Assembly (NCBI RefSeq): GCF_947507565.1
Contig: NC_089179.1
Location: 1,550,681 to 1,614,680, forward strand
Origin: Oscarella lobularis
Taxonomy: Eukaryota; Porifera; Homoscleromorpha; Homosclerophorida; Oscarellidae
DNA length: 64,000 bases
Direction of reading: 5' to 3'
The notes under the pieces were generated by a model. The model did not search any database, was not told where the DNA came from, and saw only the letters and a program-made list of their open reading frames with translations. Numbering within the stretch: the first letter of the stretch is position 1; each line of letters starts with the position of its first letter. Positions 49,366-61,620 of this stretch are shown one piece after another. The position numbers and the translations under genes are program-made.

Positions 49366-49499
49366 ACAAGCTCAGAACAGCAGTGAGTAAAAAAAGCCTG
49401 CAACTTGGGTGCCTCAAAAAATTCGAAATTTTGGGTCCGCGCCGCTGGCTCACATGACTAAAGTACGCTGCCCAGATGCGCTTGCGCCACCTGTGTCGA

Positions 49500-50599
49500 A
49501 TGGCAACGAGGCGTGTACGCGATAATGCAGTAGCATACTCCGCGAAAGATCTGTACATAGCTTGGAGACAAGCAAAAGACGACGAAGAGCTACTGAGAGC
49601 AAGACTAGAGGCGGTAGGACGAATCGCGCCAACTCTTCCCCCGCCCAACCGGACTATTCCAGCTAGAAACAGAAAACGCAACGCTCAAACGTCGCTTAGA
49701 GAGCCTCCGCAGAGCAGCGGCTCCATCAGTAGTCACAAAAATCGAAACGACAGAAGCCCAACGTCCAATTGGAACGGGATTTCTTCCTCCGACCGTCTCC
49801 GGCTCGAACAACTATCGTCGACCGTGCACGAGCACGTCGAACTCTCGCGTATCGTCCGACGGATCGACGACGTCCGTCGTCGTCGGCTCTCGTGTGGCCG
49901 AGCTCGAGCGAAAGTTGGCTGCTTTGGATAGGAGGAGAATTCAGGAGGTGGCTCGCTGGCGAAAGAAGTACGACGATCTGCAAGAGAAGTGGATGAAGCG
50001 AGGAGGAGTCGAGCCGGCGGACGATCGAGTGAGGGATCTGGGAGGAAAGAGGGGGAGTCTTCAGCAGAGAAGTCGGAGTAGGGTGAGTGCAGAGGAACAA
50101 AAATGATCTTCTTGTCAATTTGAGTTTTTTTTGTTGTTGGCACGAAGGTTGGTACGAGCAGTAGTAGTAGTAGTCATCTGGAAGAATTGCGGGTTGATAA
50201 TGAGCAATACAAGGAGAAGAATAGGCGTTTGGTGCTCGAGAATGAGGAGCTGTCGAAGCAGGTGGACGAGATGAAAACGATTGTGAAGAGCGGAGGTTCA
50301 CGTATGCACGATGTAAGGAGAGGCGAACACGAGCGAAACCGTGTCTATAAAAAAGATTTTCTAGGATGGCGTCAATCGTAAGCTAAGAGACTTACTGGAC
50401 AGGAGTGAACGAAAAGTGGAAGAGCTCCAGCGAACAAATCTGAAACTGTGAGAAGAATAATTAATTCTACGTTATTGAATTATATAAGTATGTGTATGCC
50501 AGGCATTCTATGATAAAAGAAGCCAATTACAAGCTTCGCTCCGGATCTCGGTCATCGCTTGCAAAAGACATGTTGTCAATGTCGGCGATGCGTTTTTAA
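49500..50599 (+). CDS. Coiled-coil protein, family not recognised
   Basis: Five exons (49500-49613, 49663-50082, 50148-50312, 50365-50447, 50503-50599) join to 292 aa. Long heptad helices are clear: DEELLRARLEALETENATLKRRLESL, VAELERKLAALDRRR, DNEQYKEKNRRLVLENEELSKQVDEM and NRKLRDLLDRSERKVEELQRTN, separated by a Ser/Thr-rich hinge and a Ser run. Composition suits a centrosomal, ciliary or cytoskeletal scaffold, but no orthologue is evident. An acceptor-like site (CTGCCCAG|ATGCGC at 49476) lies 24 bp upstream of the chosen ATG and in frame, so the protein may start at 49476 after a spliced leader. Confidence 0.75.
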
Positions 50600-50715
50600 T
50601 TAAACCAGTATCGTCAAAGGTATTTTTTTCTTATTTATTTATTTATTTATTTATCTACGTATTTATTATTAACATCGTTTCGAAATGTGTCACGTGACAC
50701 TTTTTGTGCAGCCAA

Positions 50716-53148
50716 ATGCCTTGGCACATACTGCTGCTAATTGCCTCGTCCGCGTTCTGTCAGACGACAGTTCGTCAAACTCAAATGCCCATTGTCTTAT
50801 CGAACGTTGCACCGGAGAACCTCCTACCGCAGTTTCTCTTCATGGAAGGCGGCGAAGAAGGCGGGCACGTCAACGTCGGATCGTACGGCGGCGGGCAAGG
50901 CAAACCGGAGCCGTTCATTCCGTCCGACTCGTGTCCCGACGACATATTCGCGTATGCTAGCCCCGATCTGCGTGGCCGTCAGTTGCCTTATCTGACTCAA
51001 GACGACTGGGATTGCGAACGAAAGAACACCACCGTGCCTGTCGTTCAAGTCGAAAACGACTTCCTACGAGCTAACATCGTGCCCCAGTGGGGCGGGAGAG
51101 TAAGAAACGATACGCACTACATAAACATTGCCGGTTCTTTTAATAGCAGACCCAAGTTCTCTCCCCCTCCCCCCTGTGTAGGCTGTTATTAATTAATTAG
51201 ATCGCACGAGATGCTCATTTACGAATAGCGTCGTTTAAAAAGTAGTTGCAGGCTTCAATCTGCGTTTCCCATTTTCTCTTGCTCCCCACTTTCAGTTTCT
51301 ACTTCGATTTCAATGCATGCATCCCCACGGTCGTTATAGAAACCGCCTCTCTCTCTTATTAGAATTAAAAATGCGTAGGTTTGGTCACTCTATCACAAGA
51401 AAGATCAAAGGAATCTCCTCTTCGCCAATCCGGCTCATCAACCAGCGAACATCGGCTTACGAAAGGCGTGGACGAGCGGAGGATGCGAATGGAACTGGTC
51501 CCCCGGCGTCATCGGCCACGGCGTCTTCACCGAGTCTCCCGTCTACATGGCTCAAATCAGCACAGAACTGGGACCCCTTCTCCGCGTCTACGAATTTGAC
51601 CGACTCAACGAGACCGTTTGGCAAGTGGACATGCTCTTCGACGCGCGAGACGGCACGTTCTGGGCCCATCCCAAGATAACGAACACAAATCCCCATCCGA
51701 TTATGGGATATTGGTGGACGTGCGCCGCTCATTCGATCACCGGCGAGAGTCGAGTCATAACGCCGGCGGCGTACACGATCGAAACGTCGGCGGGTCCGGG
51801 AACGAAATCGCCGTGGCCTCGCTTTGATTACGGATTGGAGAACAGCTCCTTTTACGAAACAAATCCCGATTTATCTTTCTTGAAAAATTTACCAGATACC
51901 ATAGACTCGTTTGTGCGGATAATGAAACCCCAGCTTCCTTACATTGCCCACGTCGACGACGAAGGCTACACAGTCGTTCACGGGCATCAACTAAACGGAA
52001 CGAAGTTCTTCACGTGGGGTCAAACGGAAAGGGGACAATTTTGGATGGATTTTCTCTCGGCGTCGCACGGCGCCGGCAACTACGCGGAACTGCAAGTCGG
52101 ACCGGCGCCCATGCAGATGACGAATTTTCCGGTCGACGCCGACGAGACAGTTCAGTGGACCGAATGGTTCAAATCGTTTTCCGGCTCGACGGAAGAGCTT
52201 CACTCGGCGAACTACTCTCAAGCGTTGGACGCCGTCGAGACGTGGATGAAAGGTGACGATGGATTGAGCGCCGATAGGATAGCCGAAATGGAGAAATTTT
52301 TCGCGAGTTACGCCGATCATCCCCTCGCAGAGGAGAACCTATTGAAATTGGGTTCGTCGTGGGGCGGCGTGCACGAAAAGATGACCGGAAAGCCGCTGAG
52401 TCCGAGCACCCTGTTTCTCGTTCGAGACGATGAAACGGTGAAGCCGTGGGTGGAGCTTTTGGAAAAGGGAGACTTCAGCGACGCGACGCTAGCAGAAATG
52501 ATTCCGACGAGCTTCCAAATAGGTCAACGATGGATTGACCTGCTAGAGAAATCAAAGGAGACGTGGCTATCTCATTTATTTCTTGGCGTCGCCGCTGCCG
52601 AGCAAGGAAACGGCGTCTTGGCGAAAAGTTCGTTTATGAAGTCCTTGTCGTTGAACGAGACCGTGCACGGCTACCGGAATTTGGCAGTCACCGCCGACAG
52701 CGTTGGCGAAGTGTACGACAACTACATGAAAGCGTGGGCGTTGGCTTTGGAATGGTACAAGAAAAATGCGACCAATTCCGAACGGCTTGTCAGTAATCTG
52801 GGCGCTGAAATAACCTATTTCCTTCAGTCGCACGACGATCTCATGATGGATCATCTCGTCGACTTTTTGAATCAGTCGCTTCCGGCTGTTCTGCTTCGAC
52901 GCGATCAGATTCTCAGCGCGCAAGTTTCTGTAGCAATTTACCAGAAAGACTACTCGCGGGCCATTGAAATTCTTTCGAGCAACTGTTTTCCAACGTACGG
53001 TGCAGATCGAGCCACTCTAATTGATCTCTGGAATCGGGCTCACTATGATCAGGAAGCCGAAAAGTTGGGTCATTCGCTGTCGATTTTTGAGGCTCATCAG
53101 GTTCGAATGCGGTATCCTGTACCAGATAACATTGGCTATCCGTACTAG
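50716..53148 (+). CDS. Secreted DUF5107-type protein with TPR-like C-terminus (possible bacterial origin)
   Basis: Two exons, 50716-51099 and 51379-53148, give 717 aa. MPWHILLLIASSAFCQ is a typical signal peptide. The core matches bacterial DUF5107 proteins: VPVVQVENDFLRANIVPQWGGRVWSLY, then LLFANPAHQPANIGLR, TSGGCEWNW, GVIGHGVFTESPVY, LRVYEFDR and PHPIMGYWW. A helical C-terminal half has TPR-like repeats (WLSHLFLGVAAAEQGNGVLAKSSFMKSL; SVAIYQKDYSRAIEIL). DUF5107 proteins are common in bacteria, of unknown biochemistry, and thought to have a mutarotase-like beta-sandwich. Several N-x-S/T sites suit secretion. The intron splits WGGR|VWSLY and shows that the gene is nuclear and not contamination. 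Confidence 0.88.
51100..51378 (+). other. Long intron of the DUF5107 gene
   Basis: 279 bp, GTAAGA...TAG, the only intron of this gene and several times the local norm. No repeat or RNA gene recognised inside. Confidence 0.8.
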
Positions 53149-53268
53149 CTGAACTGTCTTGACGACATGCACTCTTTTTTTGCCAGATGCACGAGCTCCT
53201 CTTTTTGATTGCTGCTCATTGGAATTGCTGTTGGGAACATCGAGTCAGACACGCTGCTTTTTCTTTTA

Positions 53269-55006
53269 TTACGCCAAAACGCCAGGATCCTCTAATGAGA
53301 GTGAAAACGCTCTGTATTTCATATTGGTATAGACGTCCACCACGGAAGAACAACCGGCCGTTGTCATCATCTACAAATAGCCGTGTAGTTAGTAAGAAGG
53401 ATGGATTCTGATTTGTAATAATTATTGCCTGTGTTTTGGCAGATGGCGAATTGCTTGCAACGCTGTATAGAGTGCCCACCGCCGAAGGTATATGAGATCG
53501 CGCGTCCCCGTTGAGAGACCAGTGATGAACGCGAGAATCGTTTCCCACAGAAATCAACTGGGAAGGAATAAAATATCAGAAAGGGCAGATAATTCAAATA
53601 CCTCGTCGTCATGGAAAAGGAGGTCGTGCGTGGTGGCGCCGTTTGTATTCAAAGCAGAGGCAAGGTGGAGCGATTTAAGATGCCACAGACCTGGCTTAGG
53701 TCCTCCTCCGCATGCCTATGAAGCAGAGATGCGGACTGTTCTCCCGTCACCGGCACGATTGGCACGATTCAATTACTGACCAGCCACTCTTCGCCAGAAT
53801 CGAAACCTACTGCTCCGATCCACTTTCCAGCAGGTTGAGATAGAGACTACAAGAGAAAAAAATATGTTATTCAAGAAGTGAGTATCTATACAATACAAGT
53901 GCTTGCCTTGTTTGAAGATGGCTCAAAGGAGTGAGTCGCTTTTTGAAGCTTTCTATAATCTGGCAAGAAGATGAAGCAATGCGAAGCGGCACGCCTTCTT
54001 TTATACCCCATGTTTTGACTGTTCCGTCTTCGGATGCACTGGCGAGAATTGAAGTGCCTGTTGCGACTGACAGCACCATGTCTTTGTGCGCGGCTAAGAC
54101 TTCCTGGAGAGATAAGTGAATTCATCAAATAACAGCTTTTTAATTAAAAAAGTCTTAGGAACAAACCTTTTCAGTCCCTGTTTCTAGATCCCACACACGA
54201 ACCGTTCCATCGCCGCAGGCTCCGCATAATAAATTATTCTAATGAGGTTATAAAGTCACCAAAGAAAAAGACTCTATGGACAGTGACTTGTTCGGTATAT
54301 GACAGACAATTGATTTCAGGTGAAAGAGAACTTGAACTGGAGACTGAACGTTAGGACACCTTAGTACATCCCACGTAGTAGTGTGGCTTTACCGAACCGC
54401 CAACATTTGAGTGGACCACACTGATTGCAGTTTTTCATCCTAAATTCAAATTCGTCTGCGGAAACGAAACCGATAACATCACTTACCTTATTCCGTCTGA
54501 TCAGACTGTCCCATTTCCAAAGAGAAATGCCGTTGGAACCACCGCTTCAAGAAAATGTTTCAAATTGGAAGAAAGAAGTCTTCTGCATCGTTTACCTGAC
54601 CAAATAATCTTTGACAGTGACCAAAGCGTACAAAGGACTTTCTCCACCTCCTATAGAAAGATCTTCAACTCAAAAAAATGATGCTAAACTATTAAAAGTC
54701 GGAGGACACCTTGAAATGTTTGAGCTGGTTTCCTAGCACCATTTGTTTGAAGAGAGTCCCCCAGGGCGTTTGTGCTACCACATAAATAGCAATGGCAGCG
54801 TTACATAGGCATAATCCCCTAACTTACTCGAAGATCGAAATTCTGCCAAAATTATCTGAGGTGGCAAGGTATCTCCCACAAGCCGAATAGGCTTGAGAAT
54901 AGATTGTCGTGTAAAGAGCTGCCCTTTTCTATAGAAACACGTTTTGACAGCTCTTTTGCTGTAGCAGTGTGGAATGTACTTCCAAGTTCTCCGCTGCTGT
55001 GTCCAT
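53269..55006 (-). CDS. THOC6: THO complex subunit 6 (WD40)
   Basis: Thirteen exons (54980-55006, 54828-54928, 54710-54774, 54596-54650, 54487-54544, 54393-54439, 54288-54336, 54167-54238, 53897-54103, 53781-53846, 53602-53715, 53429-53557, 53269-53370) join to 363 aa; human has 341. Diagnostic stretches: LYTTIYSQAYSACGRYLATSDNFG, PEINCLSYTEQNNLLCGACGDGTVRVWDLETG (in part), KWIGAVGF, CGGGPKPGLWHLKS and VVDVYTNMKYRAFSLSL. THOC6 is the WD40 member of THO/TREX, coupling transcription to mRNA export. The last intron (53371-53428) uses a GC donor (CAG|GCAATA). Head-to-head with POLDIP2, 44 bp apart. Confidence 0.93.
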
Positions 55007-55050
55007 TTTCTGAGTCTAACGCACGCTGGCTAGCTGCGAGCTTGAAAAGG
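55007..55050. promoter_or_regulatory. Divergent promoter, THOC6 / POLDIP2
   Basis: 44 bp between start codons. The 5' UTR or core promoter of at least one gene must lie inside the coding region of the other. Confidence 0.55.
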
Positions 55051-56594
55051 ATGCATTTGAGAGCTCTGCGCCGATTATACAGCGCCGCCACGTTCGGCAA
55101 AACTCCAAAGTGAGCAGAACCGATCCCGCTAACGCACCCCTTTCAGCGCTTTCGCCCAGACTCGTAGAAGTTGGACATCTCGACGTTCCCAAAGTGCAGG
55201 GAAAGTATCAATCGGGCCAAGTGAGTCGAGAAAGCGACATAACACCCAAAAGACTAACACCAAAAAAACAGTTCTTCCTACATCGCATCTTCGGCTACCG
55301 TGGAGTCATCCTATTTCCGTGGGTCGCCCGATTATTCGACAGAGACGCCATTTTCGCCAAAAGAGACGACGACAACAACGCGTATGTAATAGAACAGGGA
55401 AATTCGAAAAAAGGAAATTTTCTGAAAATCTCTAAGGGACAGCGACTCTGGATCGTTTCGATCGGAAATTTATTACCAAGCCCTAATCGACGTTCGAGAC
55501 TTTCCACATATTGTAGGAAATGATTTTACTTGCAGTTCGTATCTACGTCGATTTTCTCCTCTCTCAGAGAGTGAATCCTGAGGCGGTCACATTCCTTGCC
55601 AGTCAGCGCGAGAGCACTTTGTATTCCTTGCCCGGTATGAATCTAAAAGGAGTAGATAAAAAATTTATTATACTGATCCGTCTGCCTCTTGCATCAGCAA
55701 TGATATCTATTCTTTTTCCTTTTCCTTTGAGGGTTGGACTATGTTGGTCATGAAGATGTCGTGCCTTATTGTCCGAGTGAAAAGGAGTCTCTTCATCACG
55801 ATTTGTTCGACAAGTTCTTGGAACCGAATCCTAATAAGAGTGCAGGTGGCGAATTTATGGCGAAATGTTTCGGCGAAACGTTGCTTTTTTTTTGCTCGTC
55901 TCAGATGTTCCCTTTGTCGCGCGCGAATCGCTGCTCTCGTGGCAGAGCAAGAATCACCAGTGGCTTCAACTGACCGACGTTCATCGTCAGATAACGTCCG
56001 GAATACGAGTCACGGTCACCGCATTTTACATGGGATGCAGGGCAAGAAAAGCATTGTAGTCGTCTTTGTTCTTCTGTATTGACGTGCTTGTGTTATGACA
56101 GCAAAGTCAGCAAGGTCACTCGACCTACTGGGTAAGGTTTTGGCTTTGAGTTTTCTCTCAAAGGAATTGGGATTTTTTCTTCTGCAGTGGCGATATTCTA
56201 TTCGCATTGAGAATATGATCGGCGAACAGGTTCAACTTAGAGAGCGACACTGGTCAATATACAGTCTAACAGGAACGATGGAGACTGTAAGAGGACGAGG
56301 GGTAGTAGGACAGGTAAGAAGGAATTCATAGCGTTGTCTTGTCGTTGAATTTACCTATCTAAAGGAACCGATACTAACGGCCAAATCACCTGCCTTTCAG
56401 TATAGCAGTCACGTTTCTCTGCAAGCATCGTCAGGACACATGTGGTAAAGAAAGATCATAGGAATCAGTACTGTACACATCGTCTGATTTTTTATATAAG
56501 GGGAACTTTTCGAATGGAGAGACAGGATGGCAGCACGTTTGACTGCAGGATACCTCCATTCGCTCTCGAAATCCGAGAAGCGTCATCTGGTTAG
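55051..56594 (+). CDS. POLDIP2: DNA polymerase delta-interacting protein 2
   Basis: Eleven exons (55051-55109, 55160-55220, 55272-55381, 55437-55512, 55568-55634, 55732-55845, 55905-56041, 56102-56131, 56188-56313, 56365-56444, 56501-56594) give 317 aa. The N-terminus MHLRALRRLYSAATFG looks mitochondrial. A YccV-like domain (LHRIFGYRGVILFPWVARLFDRD, YYQALIDVRDFPHI) is followed by an ApaG domain (LQLTDVHRQITSGIRVTV, WRYSIRIENM, VQLRERHWSIYSLTGTMETVRGRGVVG, HVSLQASSGHMWG). POLDIP2 is reported in nucleus and mitochondria in human. Intron 7 (56042-56101) uses a GC donor (AGG|GCAAGA). Confidence 0.94.
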
Positions 56595-56751
56595 AACCAC
56601 TAGTACACTCGCAGAATAGGAGGTCTGGGGAAGAGATCTCCTTCTAAAATAAGTGACCATACTTAGACCAATAAGCAAATAGTTTTATAGCTCGTGACCG
56701 TTCCTTTGGTTTTGCTTACACGTACGGGATTTCTGCGCCACGAGGAGAGCG

Positions 56752-59700
56752 ATGTCTCGCCCGCGACCTCATCCGCACGACGTCTCCGATCGGCGACTTC
56801 GTCCGATCTACGGTGCATCGCGCGTCTCCCGTGCTATCGCGAATGCTCATCGAACTTCTCGCAGAGGCAATCGACGAGAGAAAGTTCAAAAAAGCCCATC
56901 AACTCGCCGACAAACTGATCAAGAAAAACCAGGACGCTCCGACGGCCAAAGTGAGACCGGATCCGTTTCGCGACGCTTTCGAAAATGTCTCTTCTCCTCT
57001 CATCAGGCCCTAAAAGGCCTCGTGATGCTTCGCACGGGCCACGAAAAGGAAGCGTACGTTCTCATGGACGAAATCATGAAAAAACGCTCCGATCTCGTAT
57101 ACGAACCGCTTCTCCAGGCCGTTTCCTTGTTCTATCGCGAATCGCATCAATGTGCGAACCGGACACAATTTAATTAAAAATATTTAATTAATCGAATTAC
57201 ATAGTCGAACGCATTGCCGAAGTTTTCGAGCTGGCCGTCGCACAGGAGCCGAATAACGAAGACTATATGAATCATTTGTTTATGGCTTACGTTCGCGTCG
57301 GAAAATATCAAAAACAGCAGGAAGTCGGACGAAATCTCTTCAAAATGTTCTCGAAGAATTCGTACTACTATTGGACGGTCATGAGCATAGTCATGCAGGT
57401 CAATCGATTAAATTATTAGTGATTTTGATTTTTGACTTGCACCTTTATTAGGCTCATACGAGTAAAGATCAACGTTTGGCTAAAACGATGTATCTTCCGT
57501 TGGCTCAGAAGATGATAGAAAAACAGATGAAGACTGGCACTGTCGAGTCCGACACAGGTACTATAGCAGTGAAAGATGAATGTAGTATGGATCTTTTCTA
57601 TAGAGGTGAAATTATATGTGTCTGTGCTCGATATGCAGGAGAAGTACGAAGACGCTTTGTTCATGTTGCGTGGAGTTTTGGGTACGTTCTGCTCTGCGTC
57701 TTTGGATTGCTTGGATTGCGTCTCTCTCTCTCTGTGTGTCTCAGGCGGGTCGTATAAGAATGATCGCGAAAGGGAATTGCTCGATCTTTCACTTGTGAAA
57801 AAGTTGAGATGGTGGCCGGAACTGAATAGGCTCTCGAAAGCTCAACTGAATAAAAAGTGCTGTATACGCATTTTATAAGTAACTAATATTCCTAATAGCC
57901 CAGACGAATGGACAACGTGGCAGTATTACGTCGAATCGCTAATAGCAATAATCAAAATCGAAGATCCGAACGAAGTAAACGAAAAGATTCCAGACCCAAA
58001 TCATTGGTACAAAAAATTGCCTAATTAATTAAAAAATGACCAAACGTTCCTCTTCCTCTTCAGGAACTTGTCCGATGCCGACGTCAGTCTGGAGCAGGCC
58101 TATCACTTCATCAAGGCGAAAGTCGATGCGGAACGCGCGAAGAAGAGTCAATGGAATCGTGGCCCTTTTCTCGCTCCTTTCGAACTAATTAAACAGGCAA
58201 CCGAAAAGGAACTGCGTCCCAACGACGATTTCGTCGTATCTCAGTCGCTCGTCGATTTGTTCGTGATTTTTTTCGATCAATTCGGCTCGTGTCGTTCGTG
58301 CCACTCGGACGTCGATCCCTATCTCTTTTTGCTATCGGACGAAGAGAAAGAAGAAGTGAGTCGGAGTGCGCGTTGTCGAGGACGATGAATTGACGGGGTC
58401 TTGTAGCTGATCAAGAGAGTGACGTCGTCCGTCTCCGAAGCGGAGAAGGCGAATTGCGCGAAGGCAGATCTGCCTAGAAGTGATGCGGTATTTGAGAGAT
58501 GTTTGCGTTTCTGTGCGCCTTGGTGCAAATCCTCTTCCCCAGTTAAAAGTCGTCCAACGTCACATCTTCTCCGTGCAGCTGGCGCGTTCTCTAGGCGAGC
58601 ACGAGGACATGACGGTCGCAGACAAACTCGATCTCGTCGAGGAGTTGAAACGGCGTCTGAAAGACGGCGAAAGATATCGTAAAGAGAGAAAAAAGCCAAA
58701 GCAATTGAGAACATTAATTAATTAAGTATTTTTTTAATTCGTAGGAGACGGTTTCATAGAAACGGACGTTTGTCCGATTGACACCTACGCCCAATTGGCC
58801 GTTCACGTTCTCGCGGATCTTCACGAGGAGACGCGTAGGGTTTTTTTCTTCTTCTTGACTCGCGTGTTCAAAGCGATTGCAAGCGCGCGCGCTCTTTATA
58901 GAGGACAACGTCTACATTTGGGAAAGCATTATGTTATTGGAGAATATAGTGAGAGCGAAGAACACCAACGCTCAGTTGAAATTACTTCTCGTTAAACTCT
59001 ACTCGTACCTGGGTAAGATTCGTTTTCCCTCTTTTGTTGTTTTTTTTTTGTTATTTTCTTTTATTAGGCGCCTTTGCGCCTTGCATTAGACTGTATGACG
59101 ACTTGGACATTCGGAATATACAGATTGATAGTTTGGGGTAACGAAGGCAAGCACGTATTATTTTATTATGCTTAGCGTCATCTGTAGATATTTGTTCGTT
59201 CCGATTGGCGTGAGTTTGGGATACTATACGTGGGCAAAAAGAACGGTGCAACCAATGTTGCTCTTCTTTTTCAATCAGCTTAAATCGGTTTGTAGTCCTG
59301 TACTTTGATCAACTATTTGATTCCAGATCCTTTGCTCTCTCTTAGTGTCCCGAGTATGTCGTATCTGCTTATCACAATGCATCGTTTTATAAAGTAAGGG
59401 CGAATGGGATGAGAAGGGATTTGAGACAATTGATTTAGATTATCGAAATGACGAGATTTCAGCACAGAATAAAAAACTCTCTCACGTTCGCTCTAGACAT
59501 CTACGAAAACGCAAGCTTTGAAATAATATCCAAGACCAGCAGGTGAAAAGAAGGTCTCGATCAATTAAATAAAATACCCTAATTTGTTTTTCTCCAGTAT
59601 TTCGTGGGCTCACTCAACGCTGTACTCCCTCAACCTCCACCCATTCACACGTACGTAAACATTGACTAGTTCGAATTCCGTTGAATATAAACCTTCTTCT

Positions 59701-61468
59701 TCTTCCCAGCGGAATCAGAAGCGAATTTATCAGACAATCGCGATCTTTTTGTCATGGACACGTGGGATCCTCCGCATCGGTGAGAGGAGACAAAAAAGGT
59801 GCATACACTAGAGATATCTTTTTTTTCCCCTAGACGAATGACCAAAGAGAAGGCTAAGGCTTCGACTCAGATAGAGGTAGCGTCGATTATACCGAGATAG
59901 TTCATTTGGGACGTCGTAATTACAGATTCGGTGGTTGAACGTGCGAGCTACTATGTTTCACACGCTGTGGGTCGCCAGCGGAATTGCCGAGACGGCGTAC
60001 AAGACTGACAATCCGTCGCCCGTTCCCACGCGAATTGTAAGTCCCTTCTCGTTGCAAGAAGAATGCGACAAGATGGAAAAGCACTATATGGATTTCAAAG
60101 AGGCGTACGTTCGAGCGCAGAAGACTTCGGAGCTCGACACAGAGGTTGTGCGGGGGGTTTGGCTTCTTTTGGGAAACGAAACCCTATATCTATATTTTCT
60201 TCAAATATTTAGTTTCCACTTCTACAAGGACCACCTCCGAGTCAGCTACACGATTTTTTTGGATGCGGCTATTCGGAAATGATGGATGGTTTGGTGCCGT
60301 TGTTGAGAAAGATGATGCTAGCGGCCGATAAGAAGTGGCCCCGTACGATGATGGTTCCCTAGTGCAATCTATCTTTACTTTGTGTGTGTGTGTGTGTAGA
60401 GGAGGCCGCCGACGAGTGTATCAAGCTCGCTGAAGATCTTCCGCGTCTCAACAAGACATTCGAAGGTGCGCTGTTAAAATGTGTCGTTTTATACCTACTC
60501 ACTTTTCTGAAGAACAACGCAAGCGGGTGATTGATGTATACAGCAGGCAAATGAAGTTAGGCAGTGGCTGGGCTCTTCGTCACGTTGTGCAACTATCTGA
60601 GGTCGTTTGCTCCCCCCCTTTTTTTTTCTTTCTCCCTTACTCATTGTCTCTTGCAGACGTTTACGCACGCAGCGCTTTATGTTGGTATGTGCAATAAGGT
60701 TGTAACGACGAATAAGGCGAAGAAAAGAAGCAGAGTCGAACGCGTGGTAGGTCTACCGTCGTCATGTGGGCAGTGGACACAGTGGGGGCCCCTACGCGTT
60801 TCCAGACCTTCCTTTAGCGCTTTGGATAGGCGGACCGCCCGCAGGCTATCCCCCCGTTCTCGAGAAATTTCAAAGAAAGTCGAACCCTTAGGTAAAGAAG
60901 CCCGTTCCACTAGTGCCGGGATTTTAGGCGACAGAACGTGTCTGACAATTGTGGGTTCTCTGAAACTCGGACGTTGTAATAACCTTTGCCACGTTAGTTG
61001 TAAACGGATGGACGTGCCTAACTTGACATCCGAACCGTTTTTCTCGTCGGGAGAATTTGTTTTTTATCAGCACTTCCTCGTAGGCGGAGCCAATGATTAA
61101 AGCTCTGCGGGAATTTCAAAACGATCTACTGGAAGAAATAGATAAACTGAAAAGAGGCGTAGACGACGTAAGACAGGACGTAATGACAGACTACAGAAGA
61201 GAATTCTACGATGAAGACTACATGGAAATGCGGCGCTTCAGGCATCGAATGAATAGACGCGGCGAAATGGAAGACAGAGAGTTTCAAGTGAGATTCTTCA
61301 ATTCATTAGCACGTCTTTCCTCTATTAATTCTTTTATAGGAGATCGATTGTACTTCAGTACGTGGAGTAGAGAAGAGCATTCGAGAGAGTTGTGTGAGTA
61401 AACTCGACGAACTCCGACTCGCCCTGGGAACCAAGTTAGTTTTATGTATCAAAACGATGAAGTGGTGA
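56752..61468 (+). CDS. NAA25: NatB auxiliary subunit, N-alpha-acetyltransferase 25
   Basis: Many short exons; exon 1 56752-56812 (DRRLRPIY) and exon 2 56865-56950 (ERKFKKAHQLADKLIKKNQDAPTAK) match the NAA25/MDM20 N-terminus. Then LKGLVMLRTGHEKEA, EDYMNHLFMAYVRVGKYQKQQE, YYYWTVMSIVMQAH and KTMYLPLAQKM follow, with TPR helices throughout. Further on: ENIVRAKNTNAQLKLLLVKLYSYLGAF (about 58,930-59,080), SQQTFTHAALYVGMCN (60,657), and the C-terminal coiled coil KALREFQNDLLEEIDKLKRG, ending at 61468. NAA25 anchors NAA20 on the ribosome for N-terminal acetylation of MD/ME/MN proteins. One intron (about 60,749-61,092) is several times longer than the others. The full exon list was not resolved. Confidence 0.93.
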
Positions 61469-61620
61469 ACAAAACGCGCCCTGCACTCGTCTATCGCGCT
61501 TTCTACTTTTTACTTCCAATCCGTGCGCGTGAGCAATAAAAATTTTTTTTACATAAACGTTTTATGTCACGAATGATCTTGTTTGCTTCCTGTCTTGCTT
61601 AGCTAGAAGAAAACCGACGA

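Noticed and set aside
49726-50301. Long minus-strand open frames opposite the coiled-coil gene
   Set aside because: Low-complexity Ser/Pro/Arg translation antisense to well-formed heptads, with spliced phases that join only on plus.
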